NCBI RefSeq assembly: GCF_001995215.1
Contig: NZ_MUXN01000001.1
Span: 119,611-183,610 of the forward strand
Direction: 5' to 3'
DNA length: 64,000 bases
Source of the DNA: Amycolatopsis azurea DSM 43854
GTDB lineage: Bacteria; Actinomycetota; Actinomycetes; Mycobacteriales; Pseudonocardiaceae
Shown: in pieces, positions 36,393 to 45,683 of the stretch
Numbering within the stretch: the stretch's first letter is position 1
Layout: each line of letters begins with the position of its first letter
Position numbers and translations under genes: made by a program
Notes under the pieces: generated by a model
Database searches by the model: none
What the model was told of the DNA's origin: nothing
The model's input: the letters and a program-made list of their open reading frames with translations, nothing else

Positions 36393-37493
36393 TCACGGAC
36401 CGAACCAGCGCTCCTCGGCCGTCCGGGGCGGCGCGGAGGTGCGGCCGACCCGCAGTTCCGTCTGCAGGGTGATGACCTTCGGCCCGACCCGGTCGGCGGA
36501 GCTGAGCAGCAGCTTGCCCGCCGCCTTGCCCTTTTCGAGCACCGGCTGGTGGACCGTGGTGAGCCCGGAGCGTTCGGCCTCGGTGATGCCGTCGAACCCG
36601 GTGACCGTCAGATCCTGCGGTACGCGCAGCCCGCGGCGTTCCGCCTCGGCCAGTGCGCCGAGGGCGAGAATGTCCGAAGTGCAGATCACGGCGGTGACCT
36701 GCGGATACGCGTCGAGCAGCTGGCGCGCGGCGGACGCGCCGTCGTCGACGGTGTGGTCGAAGCGCTCGACCACCGGCACCGTCGCCCAGTCGACCCCGGC
36801 CGCCGAGAACGCGGCGGCCAGCGCCTCCAGCCGGATCCGCTGGACGTGGAAGTGCGCGGCGCTCTGCCGCTGGATGGAGACGAAGTCGTCGTTGCGCTCG
36901 CGGGCCAGCCGCATGCACAGCACGCCGATCTGCCGGTGCCCCAGGGAGATGAGGTGTTCGGCCATGGCGGTGACCGCGGCCGCGTCGTCGGGGCCGACCC
37001 GGTCGACGCCGTCCACACGGGGCTGGTCGACGATCACCGTCGGCACCGGGCGCTCCAGCACGGCGCCCAGATGCGGGTCGTCGTCGGGCACCGAATAGAC
37101 GACGAAACCGTCGACGCCGGCGCGGTGCACGGCCGCGACGTCCTCGCGGCCCGGGCTCGCCGGGACCAGGTGCAGGCCGACGCCCGCGTCCTCGCACGCC
37201 AGCGCGAGCCCCTCGAGCACGCCGACGGCTGCCGGATCGCGGAAAGCGTAGGAGAGGTTTTCGGTGAGCAAAAGACCGACAGCGCCGGCCTTGCGCGTCC
37301 GCAGTGATCGGGCGACCGGGTCCGGGCCCGGATAACCGAGGCGCCGCGCGGTCTCGAGAACACGACGGCGCAGCTCAGGGGACAGCTGGTCGGGTCGGTT
37401 GTAGGCGTTGGAGACGGTGGTCCTCGACACACCGAGCTCTGCGGCCAACGACGCCAGTGTCGCCTGCCTCCTGGTGCGGATAGGACGGCCCAT
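36393..37493 (-). CDS. LacI-family transcriptional regulator
   Basis: About 366 residues from ATG 37493; the frame stays open to 37634. HTH ATLASLAAELGVSRTTVSNAYNRPDQLS (9-36) is followed by a periplasmic-binding-protein-like effector domain with AVGLLLTENLSYAFRDP. The start lacks a strong ribosome site. It is divergent from the zinc-uptake operon, but nothing links it to zinc; LacI proteins normally sense sugars or nucleosides. Confidence 0.88.
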   Translation of the reverse strand: MGRPIRTRRQATLASLAAELGVSRTTVSNAYNRPDQLSPELRRRVLETARRLGYPGPDPVARSLRTRKAGAVGLLLTENLSYAFRDPAAVGVLEGLALACEDAGVGLHLVPASPGREDVAAVHRAGVDGFVVYSVPDDDPHLGAVLERPVPTVIVDQPRVDGVDRVGPDDAAAVTAMAEHLISLGHRQIGVLCMRLARERNDDFVSIQRQSAAHFHVQRIRLEALAAAFSAAGVDWATVPVVERFDHTVDDGASAARQLLDAYPQVTAVICTSDILALGALAEAERRGLRVPQDLTVTGFDGITEAERSGLTTVHQPVLEKGKAAGKLLLSSADRVGPKVITLQTELRVGRTSAPPRTAEERWFGP

Positions 37494-37628
37494 CCGCAAA
37501 CCGTAACGGTTCAGAACGTTTTGCAGAAGCATCACCCGACGTGTGGCAGGTCTCGATTCAGAGTGACCCTGGGTACAGCTCGGACCAGGACAGCGGGTTC
37601 TGTCAGCCGTATGGGGTACAGTTGAATC

Positions 37629-37643
37629 TGACAACGGTTTCCA
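37629..37643 (+). promoter_or_regulatory. Zur-like operator before znuA
   Basis: TGACAACGGTTTCCA is an imperfect dyad similar to actinobacterial Zur boxes (TGAAAATnATTTTCA type), 50 bases before znuA. With a zinc uptake operon downstream this is the natural repressor site. Confidence 0.65.
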
Positions 37644-37693
37644 TTACCCGGCATCTGGGACACCTGGCCTGGGCATCCGCAGGAGTGCAGTAA

Positions 37694-38623
37694 ATGAATT
37701 CCCGCCGTACTAAGAGTGTTTTCGCGGCCGTGTCGGCCTTGGCCGTCCTCGCGCTCGGCGCGACGGCTTGCGCGTCGAGCGACAAGGCGTCCGCGGGTTC
37801 CGGTTCGCAGAACGCCTCCGCCGCGGACCCGGGCGGCGAGAAGATCAAGGTCGTCGCCTCGACCGACGTCTGGGGCAGCGTCGTGACCGCCGTCGGCGGC
37901 GACAAGGTAGAGGTCACCTCGATCATCCACGACCCCTCGGCCGACCCGCACTCCTACGAGACCACCGCGAGCGACGCCATCGCCGCGAAGAACGCGAAGC
38001 TGACGCTGTCCAACGGCGGCGGCTACGACGAGTTCTTCTCGAAGCTCGCCGACCAGGCCTCCGGCGCGCAGAAACTGGTCGCCGTCGACATCGCCGCGAC
38101 CGGCAACGAGAACGAGCACGTCTGGTACAGCCTGCCCGGCGTCGAGAAGATCGCCGACCAGGTCGCCGCGAAGCTCGGCGAGATCCAGCCCGCGTCGAAG
38201 GACGCCTTCACCGCCAACGCGACCGCGTTCAAGGGCAAGACCCAGGAGCTGCTGACGAAGGTCTCCGGGCTGGGCGCCTCGGGCGGCAAGGTCGTCGCCA
38301 CCGAACCCGTCGCGCACTACCTCCTGGAAAGCGCCAAGGTCACCGACTCGACCCCGCCCGCCTTCGCCGCGGCCGTCGAAGCCGAGCAGGACGTGCCCGC
38401 CGCCGCGCTCAACCAGGTCAAGCAGCTGATCTCCGGCAAGCAGGTCAAGGCCCTGATCAACAACGCGCAGACCACCACCCCGGTCACCCAGCAGGTCGTC
38501 GGCGACGCCAAGACCGCCGGGATCGCGGTCGTCGACGTCACCGAAACGCTTCCCCAGGGTGTGACCGACTACATTGCATGGATGACCAAGGCAGTCGACG
38601 GGCTGGCGGGAGCGCTGAAGTAG
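37694..38623 (+). CDS. znuA: zinc ABC transporter substrate-binding lipoprotein
   Basis: 309 residues. Lipobox GATAC (Cys 26) anchors it outside the membrane. Cluster A-1 metal-binding fold with histidines in DPHSYE and NENEHVWYS, acidic VEAEQDVP and C-terminal VDVTETLPQGVTDY. The His-rich loop of Gram-negative ZnuA is absent, as in many Gram-positives. It captures Zn(II) (Mn(II) not excluded) for the ZnuCB transporter encoded next; the stop shares one base with the znuC start. Confidence 0.9.
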   Translation: MNSRRTKSVFAAVSALAVLALGATACASSDKASAGSGSQNASAADPGGEKIKVVASTDVWGSVVTAVGGDKVEVTSIIHDPSADPHSYETTASDAIAAKNAKLTLSNGGGYDEFFSKLADQASGAQKLVAVDIAATGNENEHVWYSLPGVEKIADQVAAKLGEIQPASKDAFTANATAFKGKTQELLTKVSGLGASGGKVVATEPVAHYLLESAKVTDSTPPAFAAAVEAEQDVPAAALNQVKQLISGKQVKALINNAQTTTPVTQQVVGDAKTAGIAVVDVTETLPQGVTDYIAWMTKAVDGLAGALK

Positions 38624-39456
38624 TGAGCTCCGTACCTGCCGAAGCGCGCCCCGCGGTCCGTGTCCGCGGGGCGAGCCTCGCGTTCGGCACCAGGACCCTC
38701 TGGTCCGGGCTCGACCTCGACGTCGAGCCCGGCGAGTTCCTCGCGATCCTCGGGCCGAACGGTTCCGGGAAGAGCAGCCTGCTCAAGGTGCTGCTCGGCC
38801 AGCAGGGACTGCCGGAGGGCACGGTCGAGATCGCGGGGCGGCGCCCCGGTGGGCAGAACCGGCGGATCGGCTACATCCCGCAGCAGCGCGCCCTCGACGA
38901 GGGCCTGACGATGCGCGGGGTGGACCTGGTCGGCCTCGGCCTGGACGGGCACCGGTGGGGCACCGGGCTGTTCGGGATTTCGAAACGACGTCAGCTGGTG
39001 GCGCGGGCGATCGAGGCCGTCGGCGCCCAGGCGTACGCGAAACGGCCGGTGGGGCGGCTTTCCGGCGGCGAGCAGCAGCGGCTCCGCGTCGCGCAGTCGC
39101 TGGTCGGCGACCCCGCGGTCTTGCTGTGCGACGAGCCACTGCTCTCCCTCGACCTCGCCCACCAGCGCGCGGTCAGTGAGCTGATCGACGAGCGGCGGCG
39201 GTCCGCCGAGACCGCCGTCCTGTTCGTCACCCACGAGATCAACCCGATCCTGTCCTATGTGGACAGGGTGCTGTATCTGGTGAACGGCCAGTTCCGGGTC
39301 GGCAAGCCGGACGAGGTGATGAACTCGGAGACGCTGTCCGAGCTGTACGGCACGCGGATCGAGGTGCTCAAGGTCGGCGGGCAGATCCACGTCGCCGGGG
39401 CGCAGAGCGCGCTGTGCGAGGACGAACCCCACCACATCGACGAACAGGTTTCGTAA
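38623..39456 (+). CDS. znuC: zinc ABC transporter ATPase
   Basis: 277 residues from GTG 38623, overlapping the znuA TAG. Walker A GPNGSGKSS, signature LSGGEQQRLRVAQS, Walker B VLLCDEPLLSLD, H-loop FVTHEIN. The C-terminal end carries several His and acidic residues (HIDEQVS). It energises the permease encoded four bases downstream. Confidence 0.92.
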   Translation: MSSVPAEARPAVRVRGASLAFGTRTLWSGLDLDVEPGEFLAILGPNGSGKSSLLKVLLGQQGLPEGTVEIAGRRPGGQNRRIGYIPQQRALDEGLTMRGVDLVGLGLDGHRWGTGLFGISKRRQLVARAIEAVGAQAYAKRPVGRLSGGEQQRLRVAQSLVGDPAVLLCDEPLLSLDLAHQRAVSELIDERRRSAETAVLFVTHEINPILSYVDRVLYLVNGQFRVGKPDEVMNSETLSELYGTRIEVLKVGGQIHVAGAQSALCEDEPHHIDEQVS

Positions 39457-39460
39457 GACC

Positions 39461-40342
39461 GTGGACAAGATGTTCGATTTCGCCCTGACCGGCGAACTTC
39501 TCGGCCTCGACTTCGTACAGACCGCGCTGCTCGCGGCCGCCGTCCTCGGCCTGGTCGCGGGCGTGCTCGGCCCGCTGGTGGTCATGCGGCGGATGTCGTT
39601 CGCCGTGCACGGCACCGCCGAACTGGCCTTCACCGGCGCGGCGGGCGCGCTGCTGCTCGGTGTCGGCGTCGAACTCGGCGGTCTCGCGGGCGCGGTCATC
39701 GCCGCCCTGCTGATCGGGATCCTCGGCGGCCGGGAGTCCGAACGCGACTCCGTCATCGGCGTGATCCTCGCCTTCGGCCTCGGCATGGGCGTCCTGCTGC
39801 TGTCGTTCTACGAAGGCCGCAGCGCCAACAAGTTCGGCATCCTCGTCGGGCAGATCATCACCATCGACTCGACCAACCTGAACCTGCTCCTCGGCGCCTC
39901 GGTCGTCGTGCTGGTGGTGCTCGCGGTGATCTACCGGCCGCTGCTGTTCGCCACGGTCGACCCCGCGGTCGCGGCGGCGCGTGGTGTCCCGGTTCGGCTG
40001 CTTTCGCTGATCTTCGCGGTGCTGGTCGGGATTTCGAGCGCGCTCGGCGTGCAGATCGTCGGCGCGCTGCTGGTCGTCTCGCTGATGGTGACCCCGGCCG
40101 CGGCGGCCGCGCGGGTCACGGCGAGCCCGTGGAAGGCGACCGTGCTGTCGATCGTGTTCGCGGAGACCGCGGCGCTCGGCGGGATCATCCTGTCGCTCGC
40201 GCCCGGGAAGCCGGTGAGCGCGTTCGTCACGGCGATCTCGTTCGTGATCTACCTGGTCTGCCGCCTCATCGCGTGGCTGCGCGGCCGGAGTTCGCGGGTC
40301 CGCGTCGAGCCGACGGCGACCGCGCAACCCGCCGTGCGCTAG
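39461..40342 (+). CDS. znuB: zinc ABC transporter permease
   Basis: 293 residues, GTG start, with eight to nine membrane helices. Typical ABC-3 features: GPLVVMRRMSFAVHGTAELAFTGAAG near the start and the long ALGVQIVGALLVVSLMVTPAAAA segment. It forms the membrane channel with ZnuC. Its last four bases overlap the convergent AlgX-like gene. Confidence 0.92.
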   Translation: MDKMFDFALTGELLGLDFVQTALLAAAVLGLVAGVLGPLVVMRRMSFAVHGTAELAFTGAAGALLLGVGVELGGLAGAVIAALLIGILGGRESERDSVIGVILAFGLGMGVLLLSFYEGRSANKFGILVGQIITIDSTNLNLLLGASVVVLVVLAVIYRPLLFATVDPAVAAARGVPVRLLSLIFAVLVGISSALGVQIVGALLVVSLMVTPAAAAARVTASPWKATVLSIVFAETAALGGIILSLAPGKPVSAFVTAISFVIYLVCRLIAWLRGRSSRVRVEPTATAQPAVR

Positions 40343-41685
40343 CGGATCGGGTGCTCGGCGAGCGCCTTCTTGACCGCTTCGAGGAAACCGGGGTCGATGA
40401 ACGCGAGCTGACCGCCGGCCACACTGCGTTCCACGGCTTCGAGGACCACGACGTTCGCGTTCACGAAAGCGTCGACGGCCTCGGCCTGCGACGTCTTCTG
40501 GGTGAAGTGCGCCAGCATCGTCAGGTTCGTGAACGCGCCCGAGAGATACCGCGAAGACGCCTTCGTGAACGAGTCGCCGTAGATCAGGATCTTCTCGTCC
40601 ACGGTCCCGATCAGCGGGCTCGCCGTGCGGTACACCGGCTTGTCGATGTCGCCGTTCGGCTCTCCCGCGCGCTCGACCACGCCGTCCGGGCGAAGGCTGT
40701 AGAGCGTGTTCGTCTTCGTGCCCTGCTTGCTGATCAGCGGGGGCAGGTCCGCGACGGTGTCGTACTGGCCGACAGGCACGCTCACCCAGGTCCGCGTGAC
40801 ACCCGGTTTGATCGCGTTCGCGATGGCGCGCGTCATCACCAGCGCGCCTTCGTCGGCCCAGTGGGTGTCGTTGGGCGGGTAGACCGGCCGCTGCACCCGG
40901 CCCTCGGAAGCGCGCAGCTCGGGACGCAGGTCGATCGCGCGGGCGTCCTTGAGCATCCGGTGCCAGGTGACCGCCTCGGCCGAACGCGAGCAGTCCTTGC
41001 CGGGGTAGGTGTCGGGCAGGAACTGCGGCACCATCGTCGACTTGTCCGGCGCGACGACGAACTCGAACCGCCGCCCGGACTGCTCGACCGCGCGCCGCAG
41101 CTCGTTGATCTTGTCGATCGTCTCGGGCAGCGGACGGGACGGATCGCATTTCGCGTCGGCGTCGTAGCCGTAGTACAGCCAGCCGTCACGACCCTGGACG
41201 ACGCGGCGGTAGCCGGACGCGGCGTTCGGCGTCGGACCCTGGGTGGGCGCGGTCTTGGACGGCGTGGGCGCCGGCGGCGCGGGGATCGGGCCCGCCTGCT
41301 GCTGCGGTGGCGGCTGATCGAGCGGGGCGCCCTCGCCGAAGACGCCGCGGCTGATCGCGTCGGCGGCGGCGATCGCGCCGGGCCGGAACGACAGCTGGTC
41401 GATGGCCCAGGCTGGCATGTCGGTGAAGAAGCCCCAGCCCTTGTCCAGACCGGGGAAGCTCGCGAGCTTGTGGTTCTCGATCTCGCCCGGCCGCACGCCG
41501 AACACCCACAGCAGGGCCGGGGTGGTGAAGAACAGCAACGCGCTGATCAGCGCGGTCAGCTGCCTGCCACCGTGGCGGGGACGGTGCAACGCGTGCTCAC
41601 GCGGAAGCCACGCCTCGTGGACGGCTGGCAGCTGCTGGGGTTCGGACGCCACCCCTCCACCGTAATCACCCCGTGTCTCCCGCAT
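40339..41685 (-). CDS. AlgX/AlgJ-like SGNH acyltransferase-related membrane protein
   Basis: About 448 residues. One N-terminal membrane helix (ALISALLFFTTPALLWVFG), a Pro-rich spacer (about 125-155), then an SGNH-like extracytoplasmic domain with DTHWADEGA (Asp-x-His) and YGDSFT (nucleophile Ser). AlgX/AlgJ proteins work with MBOAT acyltransferases to acylate exopolysaccharide. An MBOAT gene lies at 63305, about 22 kb away, not in one operon. Start uncertain: ATG 41685 (GAGG nearby) or GTG 41700. Confidence 0.8.
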   Translation of the reverse strand: MRETRGDYGGGVASEPQQLPAVHEAWLPREHALHRPRHGGRQLTALISALLFFTTPALLWVFGVRPGEIENHKLASFPGLDKGWGFFTDMPAWAIDQLSFRPGAIAAADAISRGVFGEGAPLDQPPPQQQAGPIPAPPAPTPSKTAPTQGPTPNAASGYRRVVQGRDGWLYYGYDADAKCDPSRPLPETIDKINELRRAVEQSGRRFEFVVAPDKSTMVPQFLPDTYPGKDCSRSAEAVTWHRMLKDARAIDLRPELRASEGRVQRPVYPPNDTHWADEGALVMTRAIANAIKPGVTRTWVSVPVGQYDTVADLPPLISKQGTKTNTLYSLRPDGVVERAGEPNGDIDKPVYRTASPLIGTVDEKILIYGDSFTKASSRYLSGAFTNLTMLAHFTQKTSQAEAVDAFVNANVVVLEAVERSVAGGQLAFIDPGFLEAVKKALAEHPIR

Positions 41686-41709
41686 GTGAGAACGCCTCAC
41701 TTCCGCCCA

Positions 41710-41779
41710 CCGGATCGCGTTTAGCCCGCTAAACGCAGGTCGGCGCGCACTTGCGTTTAGCCCCCTAATCGCGATCCGG
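41710..41779. terminator. nested inverted repeats after the DUF445 genes
   Basis: Outer arms 41710-41719 and 41770-41779 (CCGGATCGCG / CGCGATCCGG) are perfect complements. Inside them GCGTTTAG, CTAAACGC and GCGTTTAG can form alternative stems. It separates the 3' end of the DUF445 gene from the AlgX-like start; a terminator is likely. Confidence 0.6.
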
Positions 41780-41781
41780 CG

Positions 41782-43005
41782 TCAGTGGAGCATGAGAAGG
41801 ACCTGGAGCTCCCCGACCAGGAAGCCGATGAGCCCGCCCACCGCGATGAGCTTCCACTCGTCCTGCCGGAACGCCGGGCGCAGCAGTCCCTCGAACTCCA
41901 GCGGCGTCAGCCCGAGCATCCGCCGCTCGACGATCTTCGCGACGTCCATCGCCTCGGTCAGGTAGCCCTCGGCGTGGCGGATCGTCGGCGGCAGCCGTTC
42001 CAGGGCCTTCCGCGCGGCCGCCTGCTTGATCTCCTGCAGCCGCTGCCCGCCGACGGCCATCGCGACCATCGGTTTCGCGACGCTCGCCTGTTCGTCGACG
42101 GCGTGGGCCACGAGCCGCTCGACCAGCGCGTACAGCCGATCCGACCGCGGCCCGCGCAGGACGGCGTCGAGCAGGTTCGGCACGGTCAGGATCTCGTTCG
42201 CGATCATCTCGCCGTACTGGTGCGCGACCTCGGCCCGCCGCCGCTGGAACTTGCCCTGGAGGATCACCCGGCCGACCCGCACCGGCTCGCGCGGCACGAA
42301 GATCAGCTTGATCGCCAGCCAGTCGGTGAGCAGCCCGATGCAGCCGCCGAAGATCGGCAGCACCCACGGCTCCTTCGTCACCGCCCAGACGATCGCCTGC
42401 ACGACGCCGAGCCCGAAGCCGAAGTAGATCCCCGTGCGCGCGATGAACGCCATCTCCGGCCGCGACGTCTCGCGGATCAGCCGGACGAGCAGCTTCTTGT
42501 CCCTGGTGAGCCGCTGCACGGTCATGTGCTGGAAGTCGAGCACCTCGTCGAGGTTCTCGGTCATCTCCGCCATGAACTCGCGCACCAGCCGCGGCGTCGA
42601 CGCCTGGACCTGCTTGATCAGCAGCTCCTGCGCCATCGTCGGCATGACCTCCCAGAGCCTGGGATGGTGCTTTTCGAGCACTTCGCGGGCGACCTCGTCC
42701 ACGGCCCGCAACAGCGGCTGCTCGATCTCGCGCGTGATGATCGCCGGGTCGATCCGGCGGAAGACCTCTTTGACGTCCAGCAGGTTCGACGTCAGCAACT
42801 CGGTCGCGACGGCGGCCATCCGCCCGCCGTGCTTGGGCACCACGCCCTGCCAGCCGAGGAACGGTTTGATCCCGACGAAGTCGAGCGGCTTGAACATCAT
42901 CTCGATGGCGACGCGTTTGGTGACGTAGCCGATCAGCGCGGCGACGAACGGGATCGCGGCGTACAGCCACCAGTGCCGCGCGAGGTCGTCGAGGACAGCG
43001 TCCAC
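41782..43005 (-). CDS. DUF445-family membrane protein (copy 3 in transcription order)
   Basis: 407 residues, GTG start with GAGGAGG upstream. An N-terminal membrane helix (LYAAIPFVAALIGYVTKRVAIEMMF) with the family motif MMFKPLDFVGIKPFLGWQGVVP, long amphipathic helices, a central membrane pair (about 185-240) and a C-terminal helix ending in VGELQVLLMLH. DUF445 (YheB-like) function is not established. It is one of three tandem same-strand paralogs. Confidence 0.9.
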   Translation of the reverse strand: MDAVLDDLARHWWLYAAIPFVAALIGYVTKRVAIEMMFKPLDFVGIKPFLGWQGVVPKHGGRMAAVATELLTSNLLDVKEVFRRIDPAIITREIEQPLLRAVDEVAREVLEKHHPRLWEVMPTMAQELLIKQVQASTPRLVREFMAEMTENLDEVLDFQHMTVQRLTRDKKLLVRLIRETSRPEMAFIARTGIYFGFGLGVVQAIVWAVTKEPWVLPIFGGCIGLLTDWLAIKLIFVPREPVRVGRVILQGKFQRRRAEVAHQYGEMIANEILTVPNLLDAVLRGPRSDRLYALVERLVAHAVDEQASVAKPMVAMAVGGQRLQEIKQAAARKALERLPPTIRHAEGYLTEAMDVAKIVERRMLGLTPLEFEGLLRPAFRQDEWKLIAVGGLIGFLVGELQVLLMLH

Positions 43006-43055
43006 ACGACCTCCTCGCTCGAACCCCGGGGATGGGAAACCGTATCGGTTGACCG

Positions 43056-44282
43056 TCAGTGAAGCAGCAGAAGCACCTGAAGTTCACCGACGAGGCCGCC
43101 GATCACCGCGCCGACGGCGATCAGCTTCCACTCGTCCTGCCGGAACGCCGGACGCAGCAACTGCTCGAATTCGAGCGGGTTCAGCCGTCGCATTCTGTCC
43201 ACAATGGTGTTCCGGACGTCGAGCGCGTTGACGGCGTAACCCTCGGCGTGCCGGATCGTCTCCGGGATCCGTGCCGCCGCCTTCGCCGCCGCGGTCTGCT
43301 TCATCTCCTGGAACTTCCTGCTCCCGACGGCGAGCGCGACGAACGGCTTCACGACGCTCGCCTGCGCGTCGATGGTCCGCTGCACCTCACGGGTGATCAT
43401 CGTGAACAGCTTGTCCGATTTCGGCCCGCTCAGCACGGCCTCTAGGAGGTTCGGGATGGTGATGATCTCGCGCGCGATCATGTCGCCGTAGTCGGCGGAG
43501 ACCTGGTCTTTCCGTTTCTGGAACACGCCTTGCCAGGTGTAGAACCCGAAGAACCGTTTCGGCTCGCGCGGCAGGAAGATCATCTTCAGGGCGATCCAGT
43601 CGGTGAACCAGCCGATGCCGATACCGAACAGCGGCAGCACGATCGGCGATTTCGTCAGCGCCCACACGAGCAGCTGCACACAGCCGAGCGAGAACCCGAA
43701 CACGATCCCCGACCGCGCGATGAACCGCATCTCCGGTCGCGAGATGTCGCGGATCAGCCGGTTCAGCAAGGCTTTGTCGCGCACGAGGTTCGTCACGACC
43801 ATGTGCTTGAGGTCGAGCACGTCCTCGATGTTCTCCGCGATCTCGCCCATGATCTTCGTGATCGCGCGCGGCGCCTCGGCCTGCACTCGTTTGAGCAGCA
43901 GTTGCTGGGCGGTGTTCGGCAGTACTTCCCAGAGTCTGGGCTGGTACTGCTCCATCACCTCGCGGGTGACGTCCTCGACGATCCGCAGCAGCGGTTGCTC
44001 GATCTCCTTCGCGACCTGCGCCGGGTCGAGCCTGGCGAAGATCTCCTTCGGGTCGACGAGGTTGTTCGTCAGCATCTCGGTGGCGGTGGCCGCCATCCGC
44101 TCGGCGTTCGCCGGCAGCACCCCCTGCCAGCCGAGGAACGGTTTGACACCGACGAATTCCAGCGGCTTGAACATCATCTCGATGGCGACGCGTTTGGTGA
44201 CGTAGCCGATCAGCGCGGCGATGAACGGCATGCTGACGTACACCGGCCAGTGCTCGCCGAGGTCGGCGATGACGGCGTCCAC
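43056..44282 (-). CDS. DUF445-family membrane protein (copy 2)
   Basis: 408 residues, GTG start with GGGAGGGG upstream. It shares the N-terminal YVTKRVAIEMMFKPLEFVG and C-terminal PAFRQDEWKLIAVG-VGELQVLLLLH with its neighbours. It is closer to copy 1 (44331) than to copy 3 in the central region (for example FTMITREVQRTIDAQAS). It lies 50 bases from copy 3; probably one operon. Confidence 0.9.
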   Translation of the reverse strand: MDAVIADLGEHWPVYVSMPFIAALIGYVTKRVAIEMMFKPLEFVGVKPFLGWQGVLPANAERMAATATEMLTNNLVDPKEIFARLDPAQVAKEIEQPLLRIVEDVTREVMEQYQPRLWEVLPNTAQQLLLKRVQAEAPRAITKIMGEIAENIEDVLDLKHMVVTNLVRDKALLNRLIRDISRPEMRFIARSGIVFGFSLGCVQLLVWALTKSPIVLPLFGIGIGWFTDWIALKMIFLPREPKRFFGFYTWQGVFQKRKDQVSADYGDMIAREIITIPNLLEAVLSGPKSDKLFTMITREVQRTIDAQASVVKPFVALAVGSRKFQEMKQTAAAKAAARIPETIRHAEGYAVNALDVRNTIVDRMRRLNPLEFEQLLRPAFRQDEWKLIAVGAVIGGLVGELQVLLLLH

Positions 44283-44330
44283 TCGCAGCCCCTCCCGCGT
44301 CTCGCTTGAGGGGAACCTAGTCGCAGGTCC

Positions 44331-45560
44331 TCAATGGAGGAGGAGCAGGACCTGAAGTTCACCCACGAGCCCGCCGATCACCGCGCCGACGGCGATCAGC
44401 TTCCATTCGTCCTGCTGGAACGCGGGACGCAGGATCCCCTCGAACTCGAGCGGGGTCAGCTGCTGCATCTTCGTGACGATGGTGTTGCGGACGTCGAGCG
44501 CGTCGGTGGCGTAGCTCTCCACGTGTTTCACCGTTTCGGGGAGATACGCGATCGCCTTCTCCGCCGCGGCCTTCTTCATCTCCTGGTACTGCACGCCGCC
44601 GACGGTGAGCGCCACCAACGGTTTCGCGATGCTCGCCTGCGCGTCGATGGTCCGCTGCACCTCGCGGGTGATCATCGCGAACAGCTTGTCCGACTTGGGC
44701 CCGGTGAGCACGGCCTCCATCACGTTCCGCACGGTGAGGACCTCGTCCGCGATCAGCGCGCCGTAGTCCTTGGCGACCGCCTTGCGGCGTTTCTGGAACA
44801 TGCCCTGCCAGCTGAAGAACAGGAACCGGCGGGGCTCACGCGGGTAGAAGATCATCTTCAGGGCCAGCCAGTCCGTGACGAACCCTGTGACGAAACCGAA
44901 GACCGGCATGATCAACGGCTGTTTCGTCAACGCCCACGCGACGAACTGGACCAGGCCGATCACGAAGCCGAACCAGATGCCGGACCGGGCGATGAAGCGG
45001 AGTTCCGGGGTCGCGACCTCCTTGATCAGGCGGCAGGTCAGCGATTTGTCCCGGACCATCGCGTTGATCAGCATCTCGTTGACGTCGAGGACCTCGTCGA
45101 TGTTCGTCGACACCTCGCGCATCAGCCGCGCGACGACCTTCGGCGCCTGCGCGCGGACCTGGTCGACCAGCATCCGCTGCGCCCGCGTCGGCAGCAGCTC
45201 CCACAGCCGGGGCTGGTACTGCTCCATCACCTCGCGGGTGACGTCCTCGACGGCCTTGAGGAGCGGCTCTTCGAGTTCCTTGACCACCTCGTCGGGATCG
45301 AGCCGGGAGAAGATCTCCTGCGGATCGACGAGGTTCTTGGTGAGCAGGTCGACGGCGGTGGTCGCCATCCGGCGCGAGTTGGCCGGGATGACCCCCTGCC
45401 AGCCGAGGAACGGCTTGATCCCGACGAACTCCAGCGGCCGGAACATCATCTCGATGGCGACGCGTTTCGTGATGTAGCCGATGAGCGCCGCGATGAAGGG
45501 CATCGTGGCGTAGACGTGCCAATGCTCGCGGATGTCTTCGAGGATCGCCGAGATGTCCAA
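44331..45560 (-). CDS. DUF445-family membrane protein (copy 1)
   Basis: 409 residues from TTG 45560 with a GAGGAGG site. It shares the DUF445 start motif (AIEMMFRPLEFVGIKPFLGWQGVIP) and end. First gene of the three-copy cluster; a 123-base gap divides it from the divergent DivIVA-like gene, so the two units share a promoter region. Function unknown; likely envelope-associated. Confidence 0.9.
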   Translation of the reverse strand: MDISAILEDIREHWHVYATMPFIAALIGYITKRVAIEMMFRPLEFVGIKPFLGWQGVIPANSRRMATTAVDLLTKNLVDPQEIFSRLDPDEVVKELEEPLLKAVEDVTREVMEQYQPRLWELLPTRAQRMLVDQVRAQAPKVVARLMREVSTNIDEVLDVNEMLINAMVRDKSLTCRLIKEVATPELRFIARSGIWFGFVIGLVQFVAWALTKQPLIMPVFGFVTGFVTDWLALKMIFYPREPRRFLFFSWQGMFQKRRKAVAKDYGALIADEVLTVRNVMEAVLTGPKSDKLFAMITREVQRTIDAQASIAKPLVALTVGGVQYQEMKKAAAEKAIAYLPETVKHVESYATDALDVRNTIVTKMQQLTPLEFEGILRPAFQQDEWKLIAVGAVIGGLVGELQVLLLLH

Positions 45561-45683
45561 CCGGTCCTCCTCTGCTTACCACCTGTCAACAATGCAGGAT
45601 GCCATGTGACCGGCCCACCGCACGCCGAGTGCAGCCGTTTGGCGGTACTGCCTGACGGGCCCAAGCTCATTAAGGTGTCCGCC

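Noticed and set aside
37694..40342. Manganese rather than zinc transporter
   Set aside because: Not excluded by sequence, but the Zur-like box and the binding-protein histidine pattern favour zinc.
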